Of a stretch of 64,000 bases of DNA, positions 17,915 to 26,761 are shown piece after piece. The DNA comes from Vampirovibrionales bacterium (GTDB lineage: Bacteria > Cyanobacteriota > Vampirovibrionia > Vampirovibrionales > Vampirovibrionaceae). The notes under the pieces were generated by a model. The model was not told the DNA's origin. It did no database searches and saw nothing but the letters and a program-made list of their open reading frames with translations. The translations under genes and the position numbers were made by a program. Each line of letters starts with the position of its first letter. Position 1 is the stretch's first letter. The stretch is from the NCBI GenBank assembly GCA_016712355.1, contig JADJRF010000005.1, positions 868,001 through 932,000 on the forward strand, in the 5' to 3' direction.

Positions 17915-19605
17915 GCCGACGGCCACGCAAGCGACGGCGTTGCGGCCGCCCACGGCGGCATGACGGGAGAGCCCGGCGCAAAAGGCGAAAACGAAGGCGC
18001 GTCTTGCGGCAGGATTTGCGTCATCGCATCCGGCGGCAGGGGATCGTTCGACACGCTGACCGGCTTGAATCGGGCGCCATCTTCGGCGTTGGGGCGGAAA
18101 TACCCGGGCGATTGCTTCATTTCCGCCTCAATTCGCCGGGCGATGGCCATCGGCATGCCCGCATGGTGAATGCGCGGAATCAGGTCGCGCGCCGCTTTCA
18201 CCACTTTTTGCGGATTATTATCATCGCTATCAAAGACGATAAAGCGCACGTCGCCGGTTTTTGCGTCCTGTTCATAGCCTGCCAGCGTAATTTCGTGACC
18301 GGGCAGAATCATGCCGCCAGCGCTAACCGGAACAAAGCCGATAATGACGTATTCGCCCATATCCAGCGCCTGCATAATATCGCGCTGGGTTTGCTCAAAA
18401 GAGCGGGTGTAGCCGTATAAGAATGGCTGTCCGACGTCTTGGGGCGATCGCGGCGTCTGCGAAGCGGCAGTAATCATCAGGTTGACGGATTTGACGCCGC
18501 CGCCGCCCTTGATGAGGGTTTCCATCAGGTCTTTCTGCGCCGCATTCAGCCCCTGCAACATGGGGCCGCCAGCGTAATCGGCCGACTGATCGAGGGCGGC
18601 GTCGTAGGTCCGTTGCGTGGAAACGAACGCCAGAGCCGATTGATAGGCGGTTTCCACGCCCGAGCGCGTCTTGAAATGACGTTCGCGCTGGCTGTCATTG
18701 ACCGCGCGCGCCACGCCTTCCGGCGGAAGCGAGACGCGGACCGTCACGCGATCGGGGGCGGTTTTGTAGTAGGTAACGTAGTTTTCATCGAGAATACGGT
18801 ACGCCTGCGATGGATTCTGCGGCGAAATTGCGCTCAGGGGAACCGTTCGCAGAAAGGCGCTCATCGGGCTGGTCAGCTCGTTAATCTGGCGCGCGAACTC
18901 GCTGGGGTTTTTATCGGCCATGTAAAACATGACGCTGGACGGGACGCAGGCATTACTGAATTCCACCTCGACATCGCGGCGCGTAATCGGTCCCTGCGCG
19001 GGGAAAACGCGCTCGCGGTTCAACAGGGGCTCCTGGTTATGAAGCTTCAGGAGTTCATCAGCGCTATCGGCGGTCAGTGGCGTAATTTTCTGGGTAATGG
19101 CTTGCGGTGAGGCCAGAATCGCCAGCGTTTCGCGCAGGATATGGCGGTTTTTAAAGCCCTGCTGCCGTGGAGTTGTCAGAATAGCGTACAGCTGATAGAG
19201 CGTGGAATGCCCATTCTCCGACCGCACGTCGCACAAACGGCCGTTCTGAAGCAGTGCGTCGAGTTGCTGGCGTCCGTCGCCCTTCAGCGATTCGCGAATC
19301 GCGCGCAGCATTACCACGCGTTGCGCGAACGTTTCGCCGCTGGCGGCAAGCTGATTGCCCAGACGCGCGCTCTCCATTGGCCGAAAGAGCTGCTGACGCA
19401 GGCTGGTGAGGCCCGACGTTTCGATATTGGGCTGCGTACGATTGATTTCAAAGGCGTCGAATAAGCCGGAATTGCCCGCGAGCTCATTCAAGCGTTTCCA
19501 TTGGGCCACGGCAGGCGGCGGCGCCGCAGGAAGTGGGCCTGCGACGGGAGAAGGCGACGCGTAAACAGGATAAGGCGTCGTCTGCCAGGGCGTCATAGCG
19601 CTCAT
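17911..19605 (-). CDS. Large unknown protein with a possible papain/C39-like catalytic triad
   Basis: I do not recognise this 564-residue protein as a named family. Its ends are disordered and Pro-rich, and the middle is globular. Cys220 in SNACVPSSVMFYMAD, His437 in LPGHEITLAGYEQD and Asp459/461 in FIVFDSDDNNP follow the order and spacing seen in C39/papain-like cysteine peptidases: Cys at the start of a helix, His in a strand 'GHxxxxxGY', Asp after the next strand. This is inference from pattern only. There is no signal peptide or membrane helix. ATG 19605 lies six bases after TATAAT (19612-19617), and no Shine-Dalgarno is seen, so a leaderless transcript is possible. ATG 19596 is an alternative start. 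Confidence 0.6.
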   Translation of the reverse strand: MSAMTPWQTTPYPVYASPSPVAGPLPAAPPPAVAQWKRLNELAGNSGLFDAFEINRTQPNIETSGLTSLRQQLFRPMESARLGNQLAASGETFAQRVVMLRAIRESLKGDGRQQLDALLQNGRLCDVRSENGHSTLYQLYAILTTPRQQGFKNRHILRETLAILASPQAITQKITPLTADSADELLKLHNQEPLLNRERVFPAQGPITRRDVEVEFSNACVPSSVMFYMADKNPSEFARQINELTSPMSAFLRTVPLSAISPQNPSQAYRILDENYVTYYKTAPDRVTVRVSLPPEGVARAVNDSQRERHFKTRSGVETAYQSALAFVSTQRTYDAALDQSADYAGGPMLQGLNAAQKDLMETLIKGGGGVKSVNLMITAASQTPRSPQDVGQPFLYGYTRSFEQTQRDIMQALDMGEYVIIGFVPVSAGGMILPGHEITLAGYEQDAKTGDVRFIVFDSDDNNPQKVVKAARDLIPRIHHAGMPMAIARRIEAEMKQSPGYFRPNAEDGARFKPVSVSNDPLPPDAMTQILPQDAPSFSPFAPGSPVMPPWAAATPSLAWPSA

Positions 19606-19732
19606 CGGGCGATTATACGGCTCACGGTTTCTGTCCCCTCGCGGTGATCAGGTCCTTGCAAACGACCTCCGAACAATCAGAGATCGCTGACGTCCACATC
19701 AAACCCCCTCAAGCCAAATTGTTGACAGACCG

Positions 19733-20545
19733 TTAAAATGAGCGGCGGCGCAGCGTCAGCGCAACGAAAAACGCCGCCGCCTGCAACAGAATAATCACGG
19801 GGCCAGAAGGTAGATCCAGCGGATACGACAGCCACAAGCCTGCAATCGTAGTCGCAAGACCGATTAACGCCGAATAAAGCGTCATCCGCGCAAATGTAGT
19901 CGCCAACAGGCGGGCTGTGGCAGGAGGAATGGTGAGGAAAGCGGTAATTAAAACAGCGCCAACGGTCTTAATGGCGCAGACGACGGTCAGCGCCAGCAGC
20001 GTCATCAGAACGGCGTCATCGCGCACGACGTTCAGACGGTCGGCCAGCGCCTGATCGCGATCAAACGTCGCATAGGCCCACCGTCCCCAGTAAGATGGAA
20101 TTAAACAGGCTGTGGTCAGCGCCAGAACGCCTGTCAACGCCAGATCGAGCGGCGTCACGGCGAGAATGGAGCCGAATAGATACGTAAACGCGTCGGCAGT
20201 AGCGGCCTGACGCAGCGAGAGGAAAATAATCCCCAGCGCCATCGAGCAGGCGAACAGGATGCCAATGGCCGTATCGGTCGCCAAACGCGAACGCGCGCTA
20301 ATGAAGGCAACCCCGTGCGCGATGGCCAGCGTAAAGGGGGTTGCGACCAGCAGCGGCGGCGCGCCCAGCAGCAGGCCCAGCGCCGCGCCGCCAAACGCCG
20401 CATGCGCAAGCCCATCGCCCAGAAAACTCCAGCGGCGCTGAACCACAAAGACGCCCAGCGCAGACGCCAGGGCGCAGACCAAAACGCCGGCTCCCAGCGC
20501 GCGCTGCATAAAAGGCAGCGTAAACGCGTCCAGCGGCAACGTCAT
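19733..20545 (-). CDS. znuB: Zinc/manganese ABC transporter permease ZnuB-like
   Basis: The membrane subunit of an ABC-3 family (Zn/Mn/Fe chelate) importer. The 270-residue length is normal. About eight hydrophobic helices are visible. The family text RRWSFLGDGLAHAAFGGAAL (usually 'f..LgdalsHaalpGva') lies near residue 32, and LITAFLTIPPATARLLA (usually 'lLvvalLviPaatA') near 200. It overlaps the ATPase gene by four bases (ATGA), so the two are translationally coupled. Metal specificity cannot be decided from the permease alone; the His-rich ATPase tail suggests zinc. It ends about 130 bases from the unknown gene upstream of base 19605. Confidence 0.9.
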   Translation of the reverse strand: MTLPLDAFTLPFMQRALGAGVLVCALASALGVFVVQRRWSFLGDGLAHAAFGGAALGLLLGAPPLLVATPFTLAIAHGVAFISARSRLATDTAIGILFACSMALGIIFLSLRQAATADAFTYLFGSILAVTPLDLALTGVLALTTACLIPSYWGRWAYATFDRDQALADRLNVVRDDAVLMTLLALTVVCAIKTVGAVLITAFLTIPPATARLLATTFARMTLYSALIGLATTIAGLWLSYPLDLPSGPVIILLQAAAFFVALTLRRRSF

Positions 20546-21342
20546 CGCGCGGCGCTTCCCGGATGCCCGCTTTGATGATCGCAGCAGGGCGGCGCGCTCT
20601 CAGGCCCGCCATGCCCGTGATGCCCATGGCCGCCATGGCCAAAAGCCTTCTCAAGGCGATCGATTCTGAGCGCATCGCCCGGCGGACCAAAGCCCATCAT
20701 CCGAATATTCAATAGCAGCGCGTGGCTCGCATGGTGATGCGCCACTTCGAGATCGTGGGTCGCCATCAAAATCGTCGCGCCGGTGCGACGTTGGCAGGCT
20801 TCCAGAATGCGGTACAAATCATCGGCCAGCGTGGCGTCAATGCCGGTGGCGGGCTCGTCCAGCACAATGAGTTTGGGGTTTCGAGCCAGACAGCGCGCCA
20901 GGTACACCCGTTGCAATTCGCCGCCGGACAGGGCCGCCAGCGGCCGATCCGCCAGATGCGCCGCTCCGACCTGATCTAAAGCCGCCAGCGCCCCTTGCGA
21001 CTGCGAGGGCGAAAATTGCCACGGCCAACGCGGATGCGCCCCAGTGGCCACCAGTTCGCGCGCCAAACCGGGGAAACTGCGATCGAGCGTTTTAATCTGC
21101 GGCACGTATCCGACCCAATGGGCAGGGCGGCGCGCGGGCGATTCGCCGAAAATCTGAATAACGCCCTCGCTGGGCGTCAATAAGCCTAATATCAACCGTA
21201 AAAAGCTGGATTTCCCGGCTCCGTTGGGACCCAGCAGCGCCAGAAACGCCCCCTGAGGCAGCGTAAGCGTGACTTGCGATAACGCCGTCACGGCCTCATA
21301 GCGCAACGATAACCCCGATATCTCGAGCGCAGCAGGCGTCAT
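20542..21342 (-). CDS. znuC: Zinc/manganese ABC transporter ATPase ZnuC-like with His-rich tail
   Basis: The ATP-hydrolysing subunit. All ABC motifs are present in the 266 residues: Walker A LLGPNGAGKSSF (about 36-47), Q-loop YVPQIKT, signature LSGGELQRV, Walker B LIVLDEPATGID and the switch His in MATHDLE. The C-terminal tail, from about residue 228, holds about nine His and two Cys in roughly 30 residues, a probable metal-binding or buffering tail seen in some ZnuC/ZnuA proteins. Start ATG 21342 overlaps the stop of the substrate-binding gene (ATGA), and its own stop overlaps the start of the permease. The order is therefore A-C-B in one coupled operon. Confidence 0.93.
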   Translation of the reverse strand: MTPAALEISGLSLRYEAVTALSQVTLTLPQGAFLALLGPNGAGKSSFLRLILGLLTPSEGVIQIFGESPARRPAHWVGYVPQIKTLDRSFPGLARELVATGAHPRWPWQFSPSQSQGALAALDQVGAAHLADRPLAALSGGELQRVYLARCLARNPKLIVLDEPATGIDATLADDLYRILEACQRRTGATILMATHDLEVAHHHASHALLLNIRMMGFGPPGDALRIDRLEKAFGHGGHGHHGHGGPESAPPCCDHQSGHPGSAAR

Positions 21343-22220
21343 GGTCCAAACGCCCCCGCGAGCGCGCGCGCGTTATACCGCAGCAGCGCCGTCAACGTCT
21401 GACGTTCAGGCGTCGCGCCTAATTCATCCACCCAGACCACGCGCGCATCCAGCGCGTCGGCCGTCGCCTGAGCCGCCTGCTCAGAGAGTTCGGGCGAAGC
21501 GAGTAACGCGCGCGGCGTCTGGCGCGAAAGCGCATCGCGAAGCTGCGCCAGATCGCGCGGGCTGGGCTCCATGCCAGGCGAGCGCTCCAGAATTCCCAGA
21601 CACCGAATGTCATATCGCCGCAGCAGATAGCGCAGCCCCGGATGATACAAAACCACCCCCCGCCCCCGCGTCGCCGCCAGCGTCTGGCTTAATTCGCGGT
21701 GCAAGGCCTGCATGCGCGACCCAAACTGTTGCGCGTTGGCGTGATAGGCCGCCGTCCCCGCCGGATCCAGCCGCGAGAGCGTCTGCGCAAGCGGATGCGC
21801 CATGGCAGCCGCCGCCAGCGGATCCATCCAGAAATGGGGGTCGTCGTCCAGGCGCGCCGACGGCGGCAGCAGCGGCAGCAGCGCAATTCGCTGGCGCGCG
21901 GGCAATCGCGCAGCCCACCCATCCAGCGCAGGCGAGACGTAGAAGAGGGCGGCGCTTTGCGCAACGCGCGCCACGGCCTGCGGCGAGGGTTCATGGGTAT
22001 GGGGAGAATCGCCGGGACGCAGCAACGCTTCGACAGCAATCCGCTCGCCGCCGATTTCGCGCAACAGGGCCGCCATCGGCTGAATACTGGCGGTGACCGT
22101 CAGGGCGCGCGGGGTCGCGGTCGATAACGACGTCTGGCGCGGCGCGCGCAGATAAGAAACGCCGATTATCAGCCCCCCTGCCAACAGCAGCAAGAGTAAC
22201 AGCGGGGTGAGGCGTTTCAT
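21339..22220 (-). CDS. znuA: Zinc/manganese ABC transporter substrate-binding protein ZnuA-like
   Basis: A periplasmic or lipid-anchored metal-binding protein of the cluster A-I family. From ATG 22220 (293 residues) it opens with a clean hydrophobic signal (KRLTPLLLLLLLAGGLIIG); a farther start at 22259 would spoil it. Metal ligands expected for the family are visible: His in SPHTHEPSPQ, His in DDPHFWMDP, His in GVVLYHPGLRYLL, and a Glu/Asp in the C-lobe (LLASPELSEQ). The long acidic His-rich loop of E. coli ZnuA is absent, so Mn or Zn are both possible. On the minus strand TATAAT is seen at 22284-22289 as a possible -10; no Fur/Zur box was recognised. Confidence 0.9.
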   Translation of the reverse strand: MKRLTPLLLLLLLAGGLIIGVSYLRAPRQTSLSTATPRALTVTASIQPMAALLREIGGERIAVEALLRPGDSPHTHEPSPQAVARVAQSAALFYVSPALDGWAARLPARQRIALLPLLPPSARLDDDPHFWMDPLAAAAMAHPLAQTLSRLDPAGTAAYHANAQQFGSRMQALHRELSQTLAATRGRGVVLYHPGLRYLLRRYDIRCLGILERSPGMEPSPRDLAQLRDALSRQTPRALLASPELSEQAAQATADALDARVVWVDELGATPERQTLTALLRYNARALAGAFGP

Positions 22221-22317
22221 GAGAACAAGCGGGTCCAATACGAGATCAGGGGATAGCAAATCAGTCGGGAGGGCTGAAGGCGATTATATAACAAGCTTTG
22301 CCGCGAGAGACGCCCGC

Positions 22318-22779
22318 TTATCGCGTCAGTTTCGGCAGCGTCACCTTCAACAGGCCGTCTTCACAGACAACGACCGCGCGATCCACATCCACGCTGGCGG
22401 GCAACGTGGTTTCACAGACGCATTCGCCAAAATCCTCTTCTTCAGGATTGGCCTCATCGCGCGCTTCTTCGTCATAGAGCGGTTGATCGTTATCCAGCGC
22501 GTCATCGAGATCATCGCGGCCCGCATGGCGCGTGGCCAGAATCAACGACGCCCCCTGAACCTCCACAGACAGCTCATCCGGGTCGAGGCCGCGTAATTCG
22601 ACCGAGACTACATACTCGTCAGGCGTTTCGTCGATTTCCAGATTTGGAAACCACGTATGCGAGCCGTCCTCATCCAGATTCACCGGCCCCAGATGCTCAG
22701 GCAACGGCATCGACTCGATCGCCAGAAAGGCTTTTTCGAGCTGTTCGCTAATCTCGTTTAACGGATGCGCAAGCGTCAC
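22318..22779 (-). CDS. Small heat-shock protein, Hsp20 family
   Basis: An alpha-crystallin-type holdase. GTG 22779 is preceded by AGGAGGG seven bases upstream, giving 153 residues. The crystallin domain spans about residues 40-150: IDETPDEYVVSVELRGLDPD, ELSVEVQGASLILATRH, then the C-terminal strand LLKVTLPKLTR, close to the usual 'dGvLtitlPK'. The loop between strands carries an unusually acidic insert (about residues 75-105, rich in Asp and Glu). The typical I-x-I/V C-terminal anchor after the domain is missing, because the protein ends at LTR. A -10-like TACAATAGAGG lies at 22818-22826. It is a single gene between znuA and the cyclase gene. Confidence 0.85.
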   Translation of the reverse strand: MTLAHPLNEISEQLEKAFLAIESMPLPEHLGPVNLDEDGSHTWFPNLEIDETPDEYVVSVELRGLDPDELSVEVQGASLILATRHAGRDDLDDALDNDQPLYDEEARDEANPEEEDFGECVCETTLPASVDVDRAVVVCEDGLLKVTLPKLTR

Positions 22780-22859
22780 GGGGAACCCTCCTGCGGCGTG
22801 ACTGAACGGGCGAGGCCTCTATTGTAACGGATTCGGCTGAAACCCGCCAGATCCGGCCT

Positions 22860-24203
22860 TCAGCGCTTGGGCTCATAGACGCGTAAGGGACCGTCCCATC
22901 CGCGAACCGTCACCACGCCCTTGTCTACACAAGGCAAACGCCCCCGTAATCCTTGATAAGTGGATTCCGAAATCAGGAGTTGGGTGTGCAGGTCTTTATT
23001 CATGCCCTCCAGTCGCGAGGCGAGGTTGACGGGGTTGCCGATCAGCGTAAAGTCCTTGAAATCCGACGAACCGACGTTTCCAATCAGCGCTTCTCCCGAG
23101 CAGACGCCCAGCCCCACCGTCATGGGAGATTGTCCCGGCTTCAGGCATTGATTGCGCATATCCAGCTCGCGCAGAATGCCTAGGGCCGCTTGCGTTGCCA
23201 GCAGCGCATGGTCTGTGGTCGGCACAGGAAAACCCCAATAGGCCATGATGCCATCGCCCATCAGCTTGTTAATCGACCCCTGATGCGCATTGAGAATGAT
23301 ATCGTTGGCCAGATTGAAATATTCGCTCAGGTAGGCGCGGACCTCTTCGGGCGAGTGGCTTTGAGAGAATCCCGTGAAGCCGCGGATATCGCAAAACAGC
23401 ACGCTGACCTGGCAGCGCTGATTCTGAATGTTCTCAAACGTATGCCGGTGTTTCTCCATATACGCCAACACATTGGGAGAAAAATACTGTCCGATGGTTT
23501 TCTTCATCTCCTGCTGACGCGCTTGCAGCGAGATGTTCTCGCGTTTGAGGTCGTTGAGCATTTCGCGAATGCCGACGTTGGGAGACGCTGCCGGGGGGGC
23601 AGAGGGACGCGACGGGCTTTGAGGCGCATCGGCGCCGGGCCGGGCGCTGAGACGTCGTTCAGCGTCTGCAACAGTCCACGAGGATGCTGGCGCCGAAGAG
23701 GACGACGAGGGCGCCTGTGTCGACGATTTTCGGCGCGCGCTGCCGGGTCGTGACGGCGTTGCCGGGTCGCTGCCAAAGCCATCCGGCAAGAGGAGAGCGC
23801 CCAGCGAAAGCGTCAGAAATCCGGCGGCCCAAAGCGCGGCGGCCAGTAACGTCGTCCACTCCAACACGCCGGGATAGGCATGGCTTGCCGACTGCCCGGC
23901 CGGAACCACATGAAGCGCCTTGAAAACCGCTGCCGCCTGAGAAATCGGAAACTGAACCTGAATCGCGGGCGGTAAGTGAGTCGCTACAAGCCTGCCCAGG
24001 GCTTCGACCGGCCACACGAACAGGCCTGACGCGCCCATGAATAATCCCCAGCAGGGGGCCAGCGCCTCAAAGAGCCAAGCGGTGTCGCGCGTGCCGGGAT
24101 AGAAAATCATCAGCGCAAAGCGCCCCAGCAGAGTGGCGCCAACCAGCACGCCGCCCATCTGAAACAACTGCACCAGGCATCGCTTCAAGAAAGAAAAATT
24201 CAC
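22860..24203 (-). CDS. Membrane-anchored class III nucleotidyl cyclase (adenylate cyclase type)
   Basis: Makes a cyclic nucleotide, most likely cAMP. GTG 24203 starts a 447-residue protein. Residues 1-150 hold three or four hydrophobic helices, then a long Ser/Pro linker, a coiled-coil-like stretch (about 205-230) and the catalytic domain (about 255-440). The metal-binding Asp residues are in LFCDIRGFTGF and MGDGIMAYWG; the base-contacting Lys is in GSINKLMGDG and Thr in KDFTLIGN; the transition-state Asn/Arg pair is in NPVNLASRLEG. All are intact, so the enzyme should be active. The Shine-Dalgarno GGGAGG lies within a hairpin CGGGA-GGC-TCCCG (24209-24221), which might limit translation. Confidence 0.92.
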   Translation of the reverse strand: MNFSFLKRCLVQLFQMGGVLVGATLLGRFALMIFYPGTRDTAWLFEALAPCWGLFMGASGLFVWPVEALGRLVATHLPPAIQVQFPISQAAAVFKALHVVPAGQSASHAYPGVLEWTTLLAAALWAAGFLTLSLGALLLPDGFGSDPATPSRPGSARRKSSTQAPSSSSSAPASSWTVADAERRLSARPGADAPQSPSRPSAPPAASPNVGIREMLNDLKRENISLQARQQEMKKTIGQYFSPNVLAYMEKHRHTFENIQNQRCQVSVLFCDIRGFTGFSQSHSPEEVRAYLSEYFNLANDIILNAHQGSINKLMGDGIMAYWGFPVPTTDHALLATQAALGILRELDMRNQCLKPGQSPMTVGLGVCSGEALIGNVGSSDFKDFTLIGNPVNLASRLEGMNKDLHTQLLISESTYQGLRGRLPCVDKGVVTVRGWDGPLRVYEPKR

Positions 24204-24349
24204 GCGATCGGGAGCCTCCCGTGGCTATCGTAACGCGCCGCCCGGTGGACGCGCATCGTATCCGTAGCCGATTCGCGCAGCCGCGCGGCGTTTTTTAAAA
24301 CCCTGCCGGATGAAATTCCCGCGCGGCGACAACTCAGACCCGAATCGCT

Positions 24350-25312
24350 TCAGCGAGGCGCCATCAAGGCAGCCATCACGGCTTTTTGCGCATGCAAGCG
24401 GTTTTCGGCCTCGTCGAAGATGACATCGGCATGTTTCTCAAACGTCTCGGCAGAAATTTCTTCGCCGCGATGCGCCGGCAGGCAATGCAAGACCACAGCG
24501 TCGGGACGCGCGCCGCGCATCAGGGACTCATTGACCTGATAGCCCTCGAAAATTCGGCGGCGCTCAGCAGTTTCTTTTTCCTGGCCCATACTGATCCAGA
24601 CGTCGGTATACACGGCGGCGGCCCCTTCGACAGCATCCGCCAGATTATCCGTCACCAGAACGCTCGCGCCGGGCGTCCTGCTGGCCAGTTGTTGTGCGCG
24701 CGAGACAATCTCGGGCAGGGGCGCATGCGTTTTGGGACACGCGATGGCCACGCGCATCCCCGCCAGCGCGCAGCCTTCCAGCAGGCTGTGGGCGATGTTG
24801 TTGCCATCGCCGATAAACGCCAGCTTGAGGCCCTGAAGCTCGCCAAAGCGCTCGCGTACCGTCAGCAGATCGGCCAGAATCTGGCACGGATGATGCGCGT
24901 CCGTCAGGCCGTTAATCACCGGCACGCTGGCGTAATCGGCCAGTTGTTCGACGTCGCTGTGAGAGAACGTGCGAATCATAATGCCGTCGACGTAGCGGCT
25001 GAGCGTTCGCGCCGTATCGGCGATGGTTTCGCGAACGCCAAGATTCACCTCGTCCTTGCGCAGCATAAACGGATGCGCGCCCAGATCCGCCACGCCGACT
25101 TCAAAGCTGACGCGCGTGCGGTTACTGGGTTTTTCAAAGTAGAGAGCCACGCTGCGCCCTTGCAGCAACGGATGCGCGATGCGCGCTTTTCGCAGCGCCT
25201 TGAGATGCGCGGCATAGGCCAGCAATTGCGATAATTCTTCCGGCGATAAGTCGGCGACCGCCAGAAAATCCGGCGTCTGCAAGCGCGGCGGGGGTTGAAG
25301 CGTCAGCGTCAT
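24350..25312 (-). CDS. argF: Ornithine carbamoyltransferase
   Basis: Converts ornithine and carbamoyl phosphate to citrulline in arginine synthesis. ATG 25312 with AGAGGAG nine bases upstream gives 320 residues, the normal length. Carbamoyl-phosphate binding SxRT is in FEKPSNRTRVSFE (about residue 60); the ornithine-family motif HHPCQILADLLT is near 145; the catalytic Cys loop VLHCLPAHRGEEIS is near 280. These distinguish it from aspartate carbamoyltransferase. It is divergent from purB; the shared 108-bp gap has a word that reads TATCATAGG toward argF and TATGAT toward purB at 25337-25345. No ARG box was recognised. No other arg gene is in the window. Confidence 0.95.
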   Translation of the reverse strand: MTLTLQPPPRLQTPDFLAVADLSPEELSQLLAYAAHLKALRKARIAHPLLQGRSVALYFEKPSNRTRVSFEVGVADLGAHPFMLRKDEVNLGVRETIADTARTLSRYVDGIMIRTFSHSDVEQLADYASVPVINGLTDAHHPCQILADLLTVRERFGELQGLKLAFIGDGNNIAHSLLEGCALAGMRVAIACPKTHAPLPEIVSRAQQLASRTPGASVLVTDNLADAVEGAAAVYTDVWISMGQEKETAERRRIFEGYQVNESLMRGARPDAVVLHCLPAHRGEEISAETFEKHADVIFDEAENRLHAQKAVMAALMAPR

Positions 25313-25420
25313 GGGTGGCTCTCCTCTTTTCTTTCGCCTATGATACGGCAAAGCCGCGCCCCGCGCCAAGCGTCGGGCTTGCCTCACGTCGTCCCAAACC
25401 GCTCTTCAGGACCCCTGCCC

Positions 25421-26728
25421 ATGATTGCCCGCTATACCCTTCCCGAAATGGCCGCTGTCTGGACCGATGACGCGCGCTACCGCGCCTGGCTCTCGGTAGA
25501 ACTGGCAGTAATGACCGCACAGGAAGCCATCGGCATGATTCCCCCAGGCGTTGCCGCCGAAATGAGCGCGCGCGCGCAGCATCTGACGATTGACCCGGCC
25601 CGGATTGAGGCGATCGAAGCCGAGACCCGGCATGACGTGATTGCGTTTCTGACCCATCTGACCGAGCAATTAGGCGAGAATAGCCGGTATCTGCATCTGG
25701 GCATGACCAGTTCCGACTTGCTGGATACCGCGCTATCGCTACAATTAAGCCGTGCGGGCGTCCTGCTTCTCGACAAACTTGCCGCCCTGCGCCAGACGAT
25801 TTGGCGTCGCGCCCAGGAATACCGCCATACGCCGATGATAGGGCGCTCGCACGGGATTCACGGCGAGCCGATTACCTTTGGCCTGAAGCTGTTGGGCTGG
25901 GTCGACGAACTGGATCGCCACGATCGCCGCCTGCGGGCCGCGCTGGACGAAAATCGCGTCGGGATGGTCAGCGGGGCGATGGGCGCCTACTCGCATTGTC
26001 CGCCGCAAGTCGAGGCGAGCGCCTGCGAAGCGTTGGGGCTGCGCGCGGCCAAAACCTCTACGCAGGTAATTTCGCGCGACCTGCACGCGACCTTTTTTCT
26101 GGCGCTGGCGGGGCTGGCGTCTTCTATTGAGAAATTCGCCGTGGAGTTGCGCCATTTGCAGCGTACCGAGGTATTGGAAGTAGAAGAAGCCTTCGCCAAA
26201 GGCCAAAAAGGCTCTTCGGCCATGCCGCACAAACGCAACCCCATTAGCGGCGAAAACCTCACCGGCATCGCGCGCCTGATTCGCGCCTTCGCCGCGCCCG
26301 CGCTGGAAAACGTCGCGCTGTGGCACGAGCGCGACATCAGCCATAGCTCGGTGGAGCGCATCGCCTTTCCCGACGCCTGCATTCTGACCCATTACATGCT
26401 CACCCGCGCCGAAAGCCTGATGGCGGGCCTGGGCGTTTATCCACAGAATATGGCGCGTAATCTGACCCTGTATGGCGGCGTGGTGTTTTCGCAACGCGTG
26501 CTGCTGGCCCTTACCGAAAAAGGACTCAGCCGAGAAGCGGCCTATGCCATCGTGCAAGGCCATGCGCATGCGGCCTGGAATCGCGAAGGCGGCAATTTCC
26601 GCGTCGCGCTGGCTGGCGATCCCCAGGTGAGCGCGTTGCTATCGCCCCAAGCGCTGGCCGACTGCTTCGACCCCGCCGCCATGCTGCGTCACGTAGATGC
26701 CGTCTTCGAGCGCTTTGAGACCGAATAA
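25421..26728 (+). CDS. purB: Adenylosuccinate lyase
   Basis: Cleaves SAICAR to AICAR and adenylosuccinate to AMP in purine synthesis. I start it at ATG 25421 because MIARYTLPEMAAVWTDD is the conserved PurB opening; upstream in-frame codons lie in the argF promoter gap. It has 435 residues. The fumarase/aspartase superfamily loop SSAMPHKRNPISGENLTG is near residue 268, with the active-site Ser in its flexible start, and the catalytic His region RSHGIHGEPITFG is near 140. It fits the shorter, Bacillus-type PurB. Other purine genes (purL, purF) are in this window but 17 kb away. Confidence 0.96.
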   Translation: MIARYTLPEMAAVWTDDARYRAWLSVELAVMTAQEAIGMIPPGVAAEMSARAQHLTIDPARIEAIEAETRHDVIAFLTHLTEQLGENSRYLHLGMTSSDLLDTALSLQLSRAGVLLLDKLAALRQTIWRRAQEYRHTPMIGRSHGIHGEPITFGLKLLGWVDELDRHDRRLRAALDENRVGMVSGAMGAYSHCPPQVEASACEALGLRAAKTSTQVISRDLHATFFLALAGLASSIEKFAVELRHLQRTEVLEVEEAFAKGQKGSSAMPHKRNPISGENLTGIARLIRAFAAPALENVALWHERDISHSSVERIAFPDACILTHYMLTRAESLMAGLGVYPQNMARNLTLYGGVVFSQRVLLALTEKGLSREAAYAIVQGHAHAAWNREGGNFRVALAGDPQVSALLSPQALADCFDPAAMLRHVDAVFERFETE

Positions 26729-26761
26729 AACGCTTTCAGACGCTGAAAGTCGTTTTTCTCT

